A DNA stretch of 64,000 nt from Phytomonas francai (lineage: Eukaryota; Euglenozoa; Kinetoplastea; Trypanosomatida; Trypanosomatidae). The stretch lies in NCBI GenBank assembly GCA_001766655.1, contig MJCC01000003.1, positions 859,057 through 923,056 on the forward strand, read 5' to 3'. The notes beneath the pieces are model-generated. The model was not told where the DNA came from. It saw only the letters and a program-made list of their open reading frames with translations, and did no database searches. The translations under genes and the position numbers were made by a program. Shown here piece after piece: positions 29,470 through 40,700 of the stretch (position 1 is the stretch's first letter; every line of letters starts with the position of its first letter).

Positions 29470-30294
29470 ACCATCGGCCTCCTTTTCTAGAACGTTCGGA
29501 TAAACAAATTTATCTGCTTCCCCTTTCTTATCTGAAAGAAAGAATAAACCCGATGCAAGTAAAATACATCATAAAAAAAGACAAGAGAATGGTGTATGAG
29601 TGAAAAAAGAATCAAGTAAAATGTGCAGGATAATTTCAAAGAGGATGGACATTTATAAAATAGAGAATCCCTAAAAAAGAAATGAAAAAGATTATTCTAA
29701 AAATTTACACTTGCAGAGACAAAAATACTCAAAGCGGAAAAAGAAATGACTTCAAAAAAAAAAGACTTTAAAAGGGAAGCCCAACCATTCCTCCTTCAGA
29801 AGAGGGGTTGCTTCTTCTTTTGGGTTTGTTAAAGAATCAACAGATCTCTAGTTTTACGCACAAGCCGGTCACATCCCAATACATTTGCCGCAAAAGCATA
29901 AGTATGGAGCTGAAAAGAAAAAAAAAGAAGCATACAAGAATATTTAGATCCTACGAAATCCTGCATTCAGTAAAAAATACTATTTACGAATATGCGTGTT
30001 CAGGGTTTTATATGTAGGTTTTTTTTTTAGCTGATATTTGGGCAATCTAATTTTAGCAATACCAGGAAGCAGGATTGTTCTTTTCATTAGTTTAAGGAGT
30101 TGAAAAGCAAATTAAACTGACTCTACAACCCAAGGGGTTTTAAAAAAGATAGAGATCAATGAGAATATCTCTTAATTTGAAACGCGTTTTATGCACAAAT
30201 ACGCAGCATGATAAAAAGGGGGCTTTTACACTGGAAGTGTTGCTTCGTTATTGTAGCGTAAGAAAGACCTTCAAACAAGAGGCATTTATCTCAT
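29470..30294. other. Intergenic spacer
   Basis: A/T-rich spacer between the zinc-finger gene and XPF. No gene seen. Confidence 0.6.
29532..29547 (-). promoter_or_regulatory. Predicted trans-splice acceptor of XPF
   Basis: The minus strand reads TTATTCTTTCTTTCAG ending with AG at 29533-29532, which would give a leader of 62 bases before the ATG at 29469. Confidence 0.4.
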
Positions 30295-33200
30295 TCAAAA
30301 AATCGGCTTGCTTGTGCGCTGTGTTGTGGGATCTGACTTTGTTATATGGACGACTGTTTGAGCAACGTTTGGTTTTCGCAATGCACGCTCGGCTACCCCA
30401 TTGCTATCGCCTTTCGGCTTCACTTTTTTGGCTATTGGCTTATGCGTCGCATTGTTATTAAATGTTTCGCTATTGGCGGGCGTGCTAAGGCCATCCCATA
30501 AATGGTTTTTAGGCGTGCTGACTGATAGCAGCGGGCGCGTGCTGCGTCTCCCTTCTCCCTTGAGCTCGATAGTGCCACGCCTCGAAGTCGACTTTTCGCA
30601 AGGGCCCCCCAAAATAAACTGCCTGCGCGGTGTGACGGGGAAAAAGGTGGAGTTGACGGTGTGGGGATGGGTGCGGGTACCCCCTGGCTTACTAAGAGCC
30701 CCCCCCCTCTGTCGCCGAGCGGGAGATGGGACGTGGATCAGAGACGGCACCGGCGCCGCTTTCCCCTGCTTCTCCCCCGGGCGCGTCTTCGCCACACTCT
30801 TAACACGTGTGGTGCTTTCCGGCCGGGGACGGGTCCCAGGGGCGTCCTCGACGGCGACCTTCGCCTGCGTCGCCTTCCGTCTAAAGACGTTCAAACTGAC
30901 GTTGGCGTTGGTGTGGATCCGACGGAAGGGCGAGGTCGTGGGGAGTGGGGAGCGAATGGTGCTCGGCGGCTCCGCGGGCGTGGGCCCTGCGTGGCGCGGA
31001 GTTTTGTGCGGGTCCGCGGACGGGATGGGGACGCGTGGGGTGATGAGGTGGGGCGAGGCATGTCGTTGGCTCGCGGGAGGGGTGCCGCCCAACGGTCGGG
31101 GCTTCGTCGCGACCCTCCCGTGAGTCACCGTCGCGGAGTGGGAGCGGACGAGGCGAGTGGACGGCGTGGCCGTCGATAGACGGTTGAAGGGCTGGATAGG
31201 GGCCCGCGTCGAGTGCGTTCGCGTCAATGGGGAAAAGGCCGACAAAGTTCGGGTGATACGCGTGTAATTGGTCGGCTCCCTCCTCAAGGGCGATGCTTTT
31301 AGGGGTCGCTGCTTCGAAGCCGTTGCCGAATGCGGGATGCATGGTATCGCGGAATGTGTTCGGACCATGGGAACCTTTGTTGTGGGGCAACAATTTGCGG
31401 GAAGGAGGCTCGTTGAGTGAACTGACAAAAAGGAGGATGCATGCTGCTGGGTACGACTCACGTTGGGGCTTTGCCGTTTTGCTGTGGCAGCCCTGGAAGT
31501 CTTAAGACGCCCGGAATGGGCGTGACTAGAAGAACGATCCTGTACGGGCGAGTTATTTTTGTTATGCATATAGTACGCCAGATTTGCGTTCACAGAAGTG
31601 TTGCGCGTTAAGCACCTGCTGATCTTAGACCTCGTCTGTTCCCGTCGGAATTCAGTATCGGGGTTGCGCTTGGAGGTTGAACGACGACATGCCACCCTGA
31701 GCGTGGAGCGACTTATCCGACTACGCCTTATAATATTTGAAGCTTCTAAATGTATAGGGCTGATGCTAACCACCTCCTGTCTACAAAAATGGAGATTCTG
31801 AGACGGTTTTGACTCTATATTTGAGCTTCGTGTCGATATGTTTGACTTGCCCACCTTTATTTTTGCACTCTTACGCGCACTCGAAGACGCCACTGCGATA
31901 GTAGGACATGGTGTCTTTGAGTCATGCCTTGGGTGCGGCACCACGTGTAGAATAGTGGATCGCGGTTGGATAGAGGAAGAGAGTCGCGAGGAGCTCCGGT
32001 TAGCTTTCTTCTTTGAGGAAATTTTATCAGAAGAGTGGGCTTCCGAGGGTTGCAGCGGCGGGGTGACCACCTCACACCGCGTTGCCCGGGATGGTTTGAG
32101 GTTCGTACTAACACGTTTGGCGCCGAGCGTGACCACAAGCTCTTCGGACTCGGGCGAAACGGTAATGAGGCACTCCACGCTGTACCGGTTGCCAGACGTC
32201 TTCTTTTGCTCGTCCAGAAACTGAGTGAAGGTAGGGAAGCGCGGGGCAGGGCTCATACTGCGGTCGGACCCGCGCGAGACCGAGCTCATCTCTGAGCCCG
32301 TGATGACAGGAAAAAGCGAGACCACCAGCGCGGACTCCTTCTTCGGGGCAGGCTTCGGCACCACCTCTGCAACGGCTCCCGCAGGGACGCAGAGCGGATT
32401 CGTCCCCTCATCGCCACACGTAACGCGTTTGCTCTCCTCAGCGACGACTGAAATGGTCCGGCTTGGGAAGGTGAGCTCTCGCTCAAAGGTACGGAGTTTG
32501 TTGGGATCCTCGCTAGGTAACTTTCGATCGATTGAGAAGCTCATGGAAAGGGAATGACTTTTAGAAACAGGCATATTACCATTTATTTTCCGATTAGTGT
32601 AGAAAACAGGCTTCGATGCTGGTGGTGAATTTTCAATGTCTTCCTCAAGGTTATGAGCGGCTAGAGCGTTGTCGCAGGGGATGTGAGCCGCTTTGGGGGA
32701 CACATCGCGGTGGGTCGTAATGGTACGTGTGAGCGTTTCCTGTTGGTTGAGTTGATTATACGACTTAGGATTCAGGACATCAGAGCACCTTGGCTGTTGT
32801 TGATTTGCCAAGTCGTCGTCAAAGCTAAGCTTTCTATTTGCGGCACCGTCACTGTCTGGAAGGTAAGGATGAGATGTATATGAATTGACGCCCGGTTTTG
32901 AAAATGGGACAGAGTTTTGCGTGGGTTCGTCCCTTTTGTTCGCAACTAAAGAGCCGTTATTTATCTGTTGACCAGTTATTGTCGGATCCACCGCAAGAGG
33001 GAAGAAAGACTTCATAATACGCTCGGCACGTGGATTACAGTACTCCAAAACGCGCACCACGAGGTCGGACCCGTAGGAAGTTTTCCCAAACAACTTCATA
33101 AATGAAAACGATCTAGCACAGACATAGCAAACGCGTACCTCCGGATGATTCTGAGGTTCACAGCAAAACTGGCAGACGGGGTAACTGCAGCGCAAGCAGG

Positions 33201-33405
33201 TGGATGCGAACATGCACTTCAGATTTGATACTTTAAAGTTTTTACCACAGCGCTGGCAGCGACTAAGACTTGTCCGAGCAGGCAAAGATCCGGTTGAGAT
33301 GCGAGAGAGAGTTCTTGGTGTGTTGGACCCACTTACTTTTTGCTCATCGGTGCGATTCGAGAAGAGCACTGAGAACCCCTTCTTTCCTTTAAACATAGAC
33401 AGCAT
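30295..33405 (-). CDS. FYVE-like zinc-finger protein with long basic low-complexity tail
   Basis: The 1036-residue protein has an eight-cysteine zinc cluster near the N-terminus: C50/C53, C70/C73, C78/C81, C93/C96, with the C-x2-C-x4-C-x2-C core typical of FYVE domains. The basic RRHHCR motif that binds phosphatidylinositol 3-phosphate is not seen (KCMFASTC occupies the place), so lipid binding is doubtful. The remaining 900 residues are Ser/Thr/Arg/Pro-rich and low in complexity, very basic in the second half. No coiled coil or membrane segment is evident. The 3' third is GC-rich. Alternatives are a RING- or PHD-like zinc finger. An endosomal or membrane-traffic role is only an inference from the fold. 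Confidence 0.75.
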   Translation of the reverse strand: MLSMFKGKKGFSVLFSNRTDEQKVSGSNTPRTLSRISTGSLPARTSLSRCQRCGKNFKVSNLKCMFASTCLRCSYPVCQFCCEPQNHPEVRVCYVCARSFSFMKLFGKTSYGSDLVVRVLEYCNPRAERIMKSFFPLAVDPTITGQQINNGSLVANKRDEPTQNSVPFSKPGVNSYTSHPYLPDSDGAANRKLSFDDDLANQQQPRCSDVLNPKSYNQLNQQETLTRTITTHRDVSPKAAHIPCDNALAAHNLEEDIENSPPASKPVFYTNRKINGNMPVSKSHSLSMSFSIDRKLPSEDPNKLRTFERELTFPSRTISVVAEESKRVTCGDEGTNPLCVPAGAVAEVVPKPAPKKESALVVSLFPVITGSEMSSVSRGSDRSMSPAPRFPTFTQFLDEQKKTSGNRYSVECLITVSPESEELVVTLGAKRVSTNLKPSRATRCEVVTPPLQPSEAHSSDKISSKKKANRSSSRLSSSIQPRSTILHVVPHPRHDSKTPCPTIAVASSSARKSAKIKVGKSNISTRSSNIESKPSQNLHFCRQEVVSISPIHLEASNIIRRSRISRSTLRVACRRSTSKRNPDTEFRREQTRSKISRCLTRNTSVNANLAYYMHNKNNSPVQDRSSSHAHSGRLKTSRAATAKRQSPNVSRTQQHASSFLSVHSTSLLPANCCPTTKVPMVRTHSAIPCIPHSATASKQRPLKASPLRREPTNYTRITRTLSAFSPLTRTHSTRAPIQPFNRLSTATPSTRLVRSHSATVTHGRVATKPRPLGGTPPASQRHASPHLITPRVPIPSADPHKTPRHAGPTPAEPPSTIRSPLPTTSPFRRIHTNANVSLNVFRRKATQAKVAVEDAPGTRPRPESTTRVKSVAKTRPGEKQGKAAPVPSLIHVPSPARRQRGGALSKPGGTRTHPHTVNSTFFPVTPRRQFILGGPCEKSTSRRGTIELKGEGRRSTRPLLSVSTPKNHLWDGLSTPANSETFNNNATHKPIAKKVKPKGDSNGVAERALRKPNVAQTVVHITKSDPTTQRTSKPIF

Positions 33406-33872
33406 TTTTAATTTATTTATGGCACAAGGTAAATATGATACAAAAAAAAAAGAATAAAAATTCTAAATATCTAACGCAGCGCCACCGTCAGTATGAGTAT
33501 ATACGTCAACACTGATGACGGAAATAATGCAAATAAACAACAACAACAAAAAAGAAAACTGAAAGAAAAGCGAATGCTTATAAAATAGATTGGTGTAATC
33601 ATTACTTGATCAAGTTTTAGCAAACGATGCTCATGTCCATATGAAAACCTTCCGTGTTTCTGATGCAATACTTGCCACATTTTGCAAAACCAGAAAAAGA
33701 CGGGCATTTTCTGATTAGAGCTATTCTATGAATACACGGGGGTAAAGAAAACTAGCCCCACGATAGCTGAGAACGACAGAGAGAACAACAATATCAACAA
33801 CAACAACAACATACAAACCCTTGTGTGTAAAAATAGAGTATGCTCTATCTAATGGATGGAACTCTCGTTCTG
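33406..33872. other. Intergenic spacer
   Basis: Spacer with CAA-type repeats near 33530-33552 and 33788-33811. No convincing gene. Confidence 0.55.
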
Positions 33873-34646
33873 TTAGAACCAGTGGCCCCACATCAGAGAC
33901 CGTCGGCCAAAGCAGCTACCCGGAACTACAGCCAAGCGCTCGGCTAAACCCATAAGATAGCTTCGCGGTGGACGATAAGGCACAGGCGCGGTGAGTTTTT
34001 TAGTGTGTTCAGGTGAAGAAAGCCGCGGCTCCCATGTTGTTTCATCAACAAACGACTTCAACATCGTGAACTGTGGCCGGTGCTGGTAGTACTTTTCAAG
34101 AGGCCGAGTTAGTTCCGTGGCGGGGCGGTTAGGACGAAAGTAATGGTAAAGCGTGAAGGTGGATTTTCCACCAGCGCCAACAGACTCAAGTGTGGACGGT
34201 GAGGCTATGGAAAGAAGCGAGTCCTCAAATGTTATTGCTAAGCACAACAAACGCAAGTCATCCGAAGTGAGGAGGCGCACGCAACGAATGGAAGCGATTG
34301 TGTGGGTGAGCGTGCCGTAGTACTGCATGGCAGTGGGGTCTGCGACGTCGTGTGGTGTGAAGTCGCCCGGCATTGTATCATTAGCAAGAAAATACATCAT
34401 ACCAGGCAAGACCTGAAGTCTTTGGTGCTCACTAAGAACGGGGTGAGCCTTGGCAGCTAAGTGGGGGACTTGCACAAAAGATGCGAGCGTTAGTAATTGC
34501 TCATAATGTGGGGCGAGATGCATGTGGAGAGCGGGTGTCTCATGATTAATGTGCTCCCAAGGTAGTTTATTATAAGATACTAAAGAAGGGTACTTGATAC
34601 TACTGCGAAATTTTAAAGACTGCACGACTAGGCTTACTCTGAACAT
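33873..34646 (-). CDS. Unrecognised protein, possibly mitochondrial
   Basis: The 257-residue protein starts at ATG 34646. The N-terminus (MFRVSLVVQSLKFRSSIKYP) is basic, hydroxylated and free of acidic residues, as in mitochondrial presequences. The body is globular in composition, rich in His, Tyr, Leu and Pro, with no membrane segments, and ends with a tryptophan-containing tail. No known motif is visible. It could be a lineage-specific mitochondrial ribosomal or respiratory subunit; that is an inference from targeting and composition alone. Confidence 0.7.
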   Translation of the reverse strand: MFRVSLVVQSLKFRSSIKYPSLVSYNKLPWEHINHETPALHMHLAPHYEQLLTLASFVQVPHLAAKAHPVLSEHQRLQVLPGMMYFLANDTMPGDFTPHDVADPTAMQYYGTLTHTIASIRCVRLLTSDDLRLLCLAITFEDSLLSIASPSTLESVGAGGKSTFTLYHYFRPNRPATELTRPLEKYYQHRPQFTMLKSFVDETTWEPRLSSPEHTKKLTAPVPYRPPRSYLMGLAERLAVVPGSCFGRRSLMWGHWF

Positions 34647-35752
34647 GTCAACTATTCGAATTGCTGAAAAAGATCAACTTTTTTTAAAATATATTCACCC
34701 TTTGCTGTTATATGTATCTGAAAAAGCGTTAGTCAAGATTTAAACCCATAGATCAGCTAGACAAGAGGGGGAGAAACGAAAGTGTAGACAAATAAGATAC
34801 TCTGTAGAGTACTCAGTCTCATACGGATGGAAATTCCTGCTATAGACAGCGCAAGGTACTTAAACTTTAAAATACATATTCTACTTATGCGTATATATTA
34901 ATACAATTTTTTCCCACGCATTCGTAAGCAATACAAAAAAAAAAAGCTCTGTCTAAACAGCTGCAGAGGAGCGGCATACGCTATATATTAATTAGGCATA
35001 ATTAACTTTGGAAATAATGGGGTAAAACAACTGAAAAGCTTTAGACTTTGATTTCTTAATTACGAAAGCAAATACAATAATACACGAAACGTTCGCATTC
35101 TTACTATTACATAAAAGAAAAACATACCAAGAAATACGGATGGTACTAATTTAGAGAAAAAGAGGTATAAATTTCATGTTAAATGTAAGCATGTGTGTTT
35201 ATTTGTCTTTGTGCGTATGATCACTTGTTTCCCCGAAATGTTTTCCCTCCATTAGCATCGTTTTCGAGAGCTGTTTTTCGTAATGCTTTATTCAGCTTAT
35301 GAAGAACAAAACAGAGTTTAAAAATTTAGGCAAATATAAAGACTTAAGAAACACTATTCTAAACCGAAAAAATTACACTCAATGAGCTTAGCAAAATATA
35401 AGGCTTATGGGTTAACACTGTTGGAACTCGAGAAGAAAGGCATGGTAACACTTTTGAAACAGCGCTCCATAATTAAGAAAGGAACTCATAATTCTAAAAG
35501 ATAGACACAATGAACTCAAAAAGGTTTTCAAAAAAATGAAAAAAGTCTTGCATATTAGAAAAGTAAAAGCACAATAAATTTTTACAAAATAAAAGGATGT
35601 TAGCATCTTTATTGTATACTGTGATTCCTTTCTATTTCCCTCTCTTTCTATAGAATGTGTTTCTTTCTTTCTTCTGGTTGTAAATACCTGTGCGGCAGTG
35701 CGTGGTACGTTATATAACGTCACCACTTAATAGCAATTAAAGATTCAATGTA
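34647..35752. other. Intergenic spacer
   Basis: AT-rich, 1.1 kb, no gene recognised. Confidence 0.55.
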
Positions 35753-37201
35753 CTATGAATGATCTGTGCCATAATAAGTTGTAGCTTCGAGAGAATGTGG
35801 ATTGGTATGTTCCATAGCAGTGCGTATTTCCCGCTCTTCACTTTTCTCACAGCTAGATTCGTAGTCACTCGATACGGAGTCACTGCGCTTGGTCGAGGGT
35901 AATAACCCGTCAAAGCCACCGCGTCTAACCTCTGTATTTTTAATTCTGACCGGCACAATCAGCTTTATAGGCCTACCAGGCAGCCCACCAAGCTTGTTCA
36001 TCACCGATGGATGATTAACGGCGAAATCTTTAGCAAATTTTACATTTTCAAAACACGCAAAGAAAACCAGGCAAAGGGTCTCTTTGGGCGCCGTCATGGC
36101 AGGCACGATGTGATCATAGACCTGTACTTGGTTATCGCTTTCCTCGCCCGATGCGTTAGCCTGTAAGGGGTCTACTTCGCGGTCGGCTTCGGCCTCGCTA
36201 GAGGGCGGGGTGTGGTCTGCCGAGGACTTGGAGTGCAGCGTGGCGTTCCTCACACAGCCAAAGTGCATCTCAAAGAAATCGAACACGGAACCAGCGGTGA
36301 CGGTGCTTGGAAGGTTTTTTATTAAAAGACTCTGTTGCGAGTAGCATCTCGTGCGCGCGGCAGAGGTCATCGAGTTTTGCAAGTTCCGAAGGGATTCTAG
36401 AAAGCCCACATTGGGCTCAGCACCGTGGCGACGACGTCGTATATATTCCAGGGCCTCCGACACCGACCATCCGTTTCGCTTAATGAGATAGGCCATGACA
36501 ATTGCAGTGGATCGACTGATACCTTTCTGGCAATGTACCAGAATGCGCGGCAAGACGCCGTGTTTCTTCTCCTTCGCCTCGAAGTACTTCCGGCGCATAC
36601 TTTCGATAAGATTGAACGTTGGACGGAAAAGAGGAGTAATATCGGCGTTGCAGGAGTCCTCAATTTTGAAAGGGTAGACAACGACGTTGTTATCGACTGA
36701 CCAGTACTCCTCTCTCGATATATTGAGGACACATCGTATGTTTTCTCGTGCAATAAACTTCTCGTCCTGCGCATCTAGGACGCTACCAAGGTACAGAAAA
36801 TCCAATATTTTACTAGGTGGCACCGGTCTACTGGTGGGGGTTGGCAGACTAGGGACTTCGTTTCGGGTCCTGGGAATGTCAATGTTCAGACTACGAAGAT
36901 CGAGCTCAGCGCTTGCATTTGGAGGGACCTGGAATAGGTAAGGCTTTGTCTTCTTTGCAGTACCCTTTCGGCGCTTCTCCATACAGCGGGTCTCTTTTCT
37001 TTTGGTTTTGTTACTGCTGTTGTTGCCACAATCATGTGCTAGATCATCTGAGTGGTTTGAATAGTTAGTGGTATGCTGCGGGCACATGAGTCGGTCAAAA
37101 GTGATGGCCAAACTTTCTGCAGGTAGGGAATACCCCATTTTTAAGGGAGTAATGGACGATGAACTCCTAACTAGAGAACCTCCTCCCGACTCCAAAGGCA
37201 T
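35753..37201 (-). CDS. Dual-specificity phosphatase with C-terminal RRM-like region
   Basis: The 482-residue protein has a dual-specificity phosphatase domain at about residues 130-277: strand ILDFLYLGS, a probable general-acid Asp in KIEDSC (D182), the HCX5R loop HCQKGISRS (C224, R230), and the AYLIKRNGWSVSEALEYIRRRR helix. Residues 291-420 look like an RNA-recognition motif: LLIKNLPSTVTAGSVFDFFEMHFGC as RNP2 strand plus helix, then CLVFFACFENVKFAKDFAV as RNP1-like strand plus helix, with a Ser/Asp-rich loop of about 50 residues between. The N-terminal 100 residues are disordered and basic. A phosphatase joined to an RRM would act near RNA or ribonucleoprotein; the RRM call is by eye and less sure than the phosphatase. 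Confidence 0.82.
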   Translation of the reverse strand: MPLESGGGSLVRSSSSITPLKMGYSLPAESLAITFDRLMCPQHTTNYSNHSDDLAHDCGNNSSNKTKRKETRCMEKRRKGTAKKTKPYLFQVPPNASAELDLRSLNIDIPRTRNEVPSLPTPTSRPVPPSKILDFLYLGSVLDAQDEKFIARENIRCVLNISREEYWSVDNNVVVYPFKIEDSCNADITPLFRPTFNLIESMRRKYFEAKEKKHGVLPRILVHCQKGISRSTAIVMAYLIKRNGWSVSEALEYIRRRRHGAEPNVGFLESLRNLQNSMTSAARTRCYSQQSLLIKNLPSTVTAGSVFDFFEMHFGCVRNATLHSKSSADHTPPSSEAEADREVDPLQANASGEESDNQVQVYDHIVPAMTAPKETLCLVFFACFENVKFAKDFAVNHPSVMNKLGGLPGRPIKLIVPVRIKNTEVRRGGFDGLLPSTKRSDSVSSDYESSCEKSEEREIRTAMEHTNPHSLEATTYYGTDHS

Positions 37202-37735
37202 GTTGATAAATCAAATGTCACTGATGTTTTAGAATAGCTTACGTTTTGGGCTTATGTCAATTATAAAGAGATTTAAAAGGAAAAGGGATAGAAAATAATA
37301 GAGCTGAATTAAGAACATAACATTTTTTTCTGCTATTTTGTAGACTAACCCATCTGATGAAATGCTGATTACTACTCGCATCAGGCAAGAATAATGGAAT
37401 CTGAAGATGATACGGGAGAAATCGGCAGTACAGAAATACCACACCAGGGGAAAGTTGTCAAATAAAGCCCCGTGACAGCAAAAAACTGGATACAGCTCGA
37501 CTAAAAGGGTTTGGGGGGAGGGGCGGAAATGGAATGTGAACAGTAAAAATACTCACCACTCTGAATCCCCTATGATACGGAACTTTTACCCTTTACAGAA
37601 AACTGCCATGAAAAATGTAAAATGCGGTAGCCCAGTTTGCCTGTCGTGATTGAAGGATCCAGAATGAAAATATATATAAATCACAGTCTCCATTAAAGCA
37701 ACAGACTTATTTACTATTTAATACGCCTATACACC
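37202..37735. other. Intergenic spacer
   Basis: AT-rich spacer; nothing recognised. Confidence 0.6.
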
Positions 37736-40700
37736 TCATCCATTCAAGGAACTCTGAATAATTTCAGCGATAGCATAAATTAAGAGCTCGCCAAGCGCAG
37801 TAATGCGGGTGCGTACATTTACATCTATGCCCTTTACCTGACCCTTTTGAACTTCACATAGTAGAACCGCCACATGCTTGCTATCTGGTAGTGTCTTGTT
37901 CGTATGAACAGTACCATATAGCGTTGCCATATCTTTGAAGATTTCCATAGGAACTAGCCTTAGAAGCTCCTGGATAAGGGGGACCGCAATCAGGAGTGTC
38001 GCCTTATTGCAAGGGATGAAAGCAGAGGCCGTTGTGGCCTCCTTCAAAGCATTGCCAAGTACAGGCCCGTTAAATTCCTCCACCGTCAATTTAGGGAGTT
38101 CCGGCCTGATAAAAAATACATATCGAAGTGGAATTTGAAGGGGAATGCAGCTGGGGTGGCCGTTTTGGGTGCAGACCATCAAAAGAGGCAAAGGCTCCAA
38201 AAAAGAAGACGGGATCTGAGTTAAGCGGAGGGAAAACGGTAAACGCGCGACGGCACCGTTCTTGATTTTTTTTGCAATGGAAATCAGATGGGTGGTATCC
38301 ATTTGATTCTCCTTCGCGAGTGTGGTCGCTTCCGTTGTCAGCTCAAATGCGGAGTTTAAATCTTGCTTTTCCGCGTGTCGCTCAAGAACCAGAGAGCCTT
38401 CAGCGTAAACCTGCTGAGCACCCTCCTGCACACTTTCGCTCACTTTCAACCCGAGCACAGCCTCCTGCAAGGCCGACGAGTTGCACAAGTTGCTCACCTC
38501 CAACACCATGAAGAGTTGAATTTCATTCGCCCGTATCTTGCTGCCGTCTGCGTAAAGCACAACCCGTATGGAATCTGCATCATACAGAGTCACCGCGGGA
38601 GTGCCGAAACTCATCTTTTCGTGGCCTAAAGCCTTCTTCGCTGGGTTCTGCAGTAATGCTTTGTCTTGAGTAGTCTCACCACCACCAAGCAAGATCGAAT
38701 AAGGTAGAATTTCTGGAAGTCGCTCGTTCTCAGAGAGCTTATGCGTCACATCTATTTCACCCAGTCTTCGTGTTACTTCATCCTCCTCAGAAAGCCTTTT
38801 ATCCTTTGTCTTTGTGGCCGAAACGTAATTTTGTGGCTTTAGTAAATCCCTGTTGATTGTTTGAGGTTGGTGACCAGGACGCTTCCGACGAGATTTATGG
38901 AGAATGGGTAAATCATTTTTGGTTCCATTTTTAATGTGTTTCGCGGAGGCAACAGTCTGTTTCGCGCTCTCCTGATCGCTTGGCGGACGATCCACCGACG
39001 CATCTTCTGTGTCGTCAAGATAAAAGGCGGACATGTCATGACGGCGGGCCTGCTCTAGCTGCTGTTGATGCTCAATGTGATATTGGAGATCAAAGTCATC
39101 CTTAAACGTACCCTCCGTGTCAACTCTTCCGACCCTTCCCTCGTCATCATCGCTAGAGGACAGCGTCATCAGCGCGTCCAAGTCTTCGCAAAGCAGGTGG
39201 TCCAAGTCAAGGTCATCCGGCACTTCCAGAGCACTTTGCGCCCCAAAAGCAACCAAAGGCAACTCCTTTTCGTACAGCAGTGTCCCCACATGTGGGTTTT
39301 CGGTCAGAAGGTAATGCGTGAGGATGGCGTATTCCTGGACACCAGGATAGACGCTAAACCTAAACCTATCAAGCAGCGCCAGCATCTCAGGCTTCATGCT
39401 TGCATCCGATGAATCTGGATCCTCCGCAACAGATACGCACGGCTCGTCACTGGGTTTTGGGTCCAAAAGAACACTACGAAGCTTCTCAAGTGTCGCATTC
39501 TGGGCTCCTTCAAGAGGGGCAAGCTTCTCCTCGCCATTGCATAGGTTCACGTGCCGCGCACAAGGGCTGGCCGTATACGCAACGATCTTTCCAACAGCCG
39601 AAATGCATGCAAGCTGGATGTCAGCGGGGAACCGCAAAATTTTCTCGGAGAGCAAGTCCTCACAGATCTTGGGTCGGTCCGCAATCCAGTAGGGGTATTC
39701 CCCGCAGGCAAAGGCTGCAGCGCCAAGAATGCGCCACTGCGTCGAGTTTTCAGGATGCGATTTTAGAATAGGGCTGCTGCCGTAAAGTAACCTAGAGAGG
39801 GCCTGCACACCGAATTGTCGGATGCTGTTCACACGCGTTAGGATCGTCACCAGCTCCCGCTCCAGAAGACTGCCGTGTTGGAAAACCGAGATCTCAATCA
39901 CGCTCAATTCGATGAGGACGCTAAAGTACCACTCAAAGTTCGTGATAAGGATGTAGTCATCAGTTTGGGCCATCTCAACAACAGCATTAATGACGGTGTT
40001 CGTCCACGTCTCATCCGGTGGGGTACGAACCGCGGCGTCTAAAATGCCGTTGATCGTACATACAATGTTCTTAGGGGTAATCAAGTCTTGCAATATAGCC
40101 AAAGCCTTCCGCCGAATCATGATGTCCGCATCTTTCAAGCACGACATGACAATATCTCGATGATCCATTAAAACCTTTGGATTATCTGAACTGAGGCGCG
40201 ACATGGCATGCAGGCCAAGGCACTTGAGGTTTTGGTCGGGATCCTCCACGAAAAGCCGCATCTTCTCCGTGGCGAGTTTGGTAAGCGAGGAGACTTTGTT
40301 CATCCCATTGGCCACCGCTAGGATGCACTCGTACTGAACAGACTTGGCACTGGTGGTGAGGATGAGGTTTGTAAGTGGCTCCGCGAGCTTTTTGCAGAGA
40401 CGCGGCTCCGATTGAGAAAAGTACCCAAAGACCTTTATAATCTTAATGAGGGTCCAATTACTATGAATTGTGAACAGAAGTGAGTAAAAAGGAACAGCAA
40501 GGCCCAGATAGTTCGCTGGATTTCGCCGCGCAAGCTCGCACAAGACCGACAGCACCGCTCCCCGAACCACAGAGTCCGAGTCCTTGTTATCGGCAGTGTC
40601 CTCAAGCTTTTCCTTTAGCTTAGGGTAGATCGGACGGAGCGATTCAGGGAACTTTACAAATATTTTATATAAGCTTAGGACCGCCTTCTTACGAACGTAC

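Noticed and set aside
33471..33707. Minus-strand frame of 78 codons with a hydrophobic Cys-rich stretch
   Set aside because: Translation of a pyrimidine-rich spacer (Phe/Ser/Cys/Leu) with no other support.
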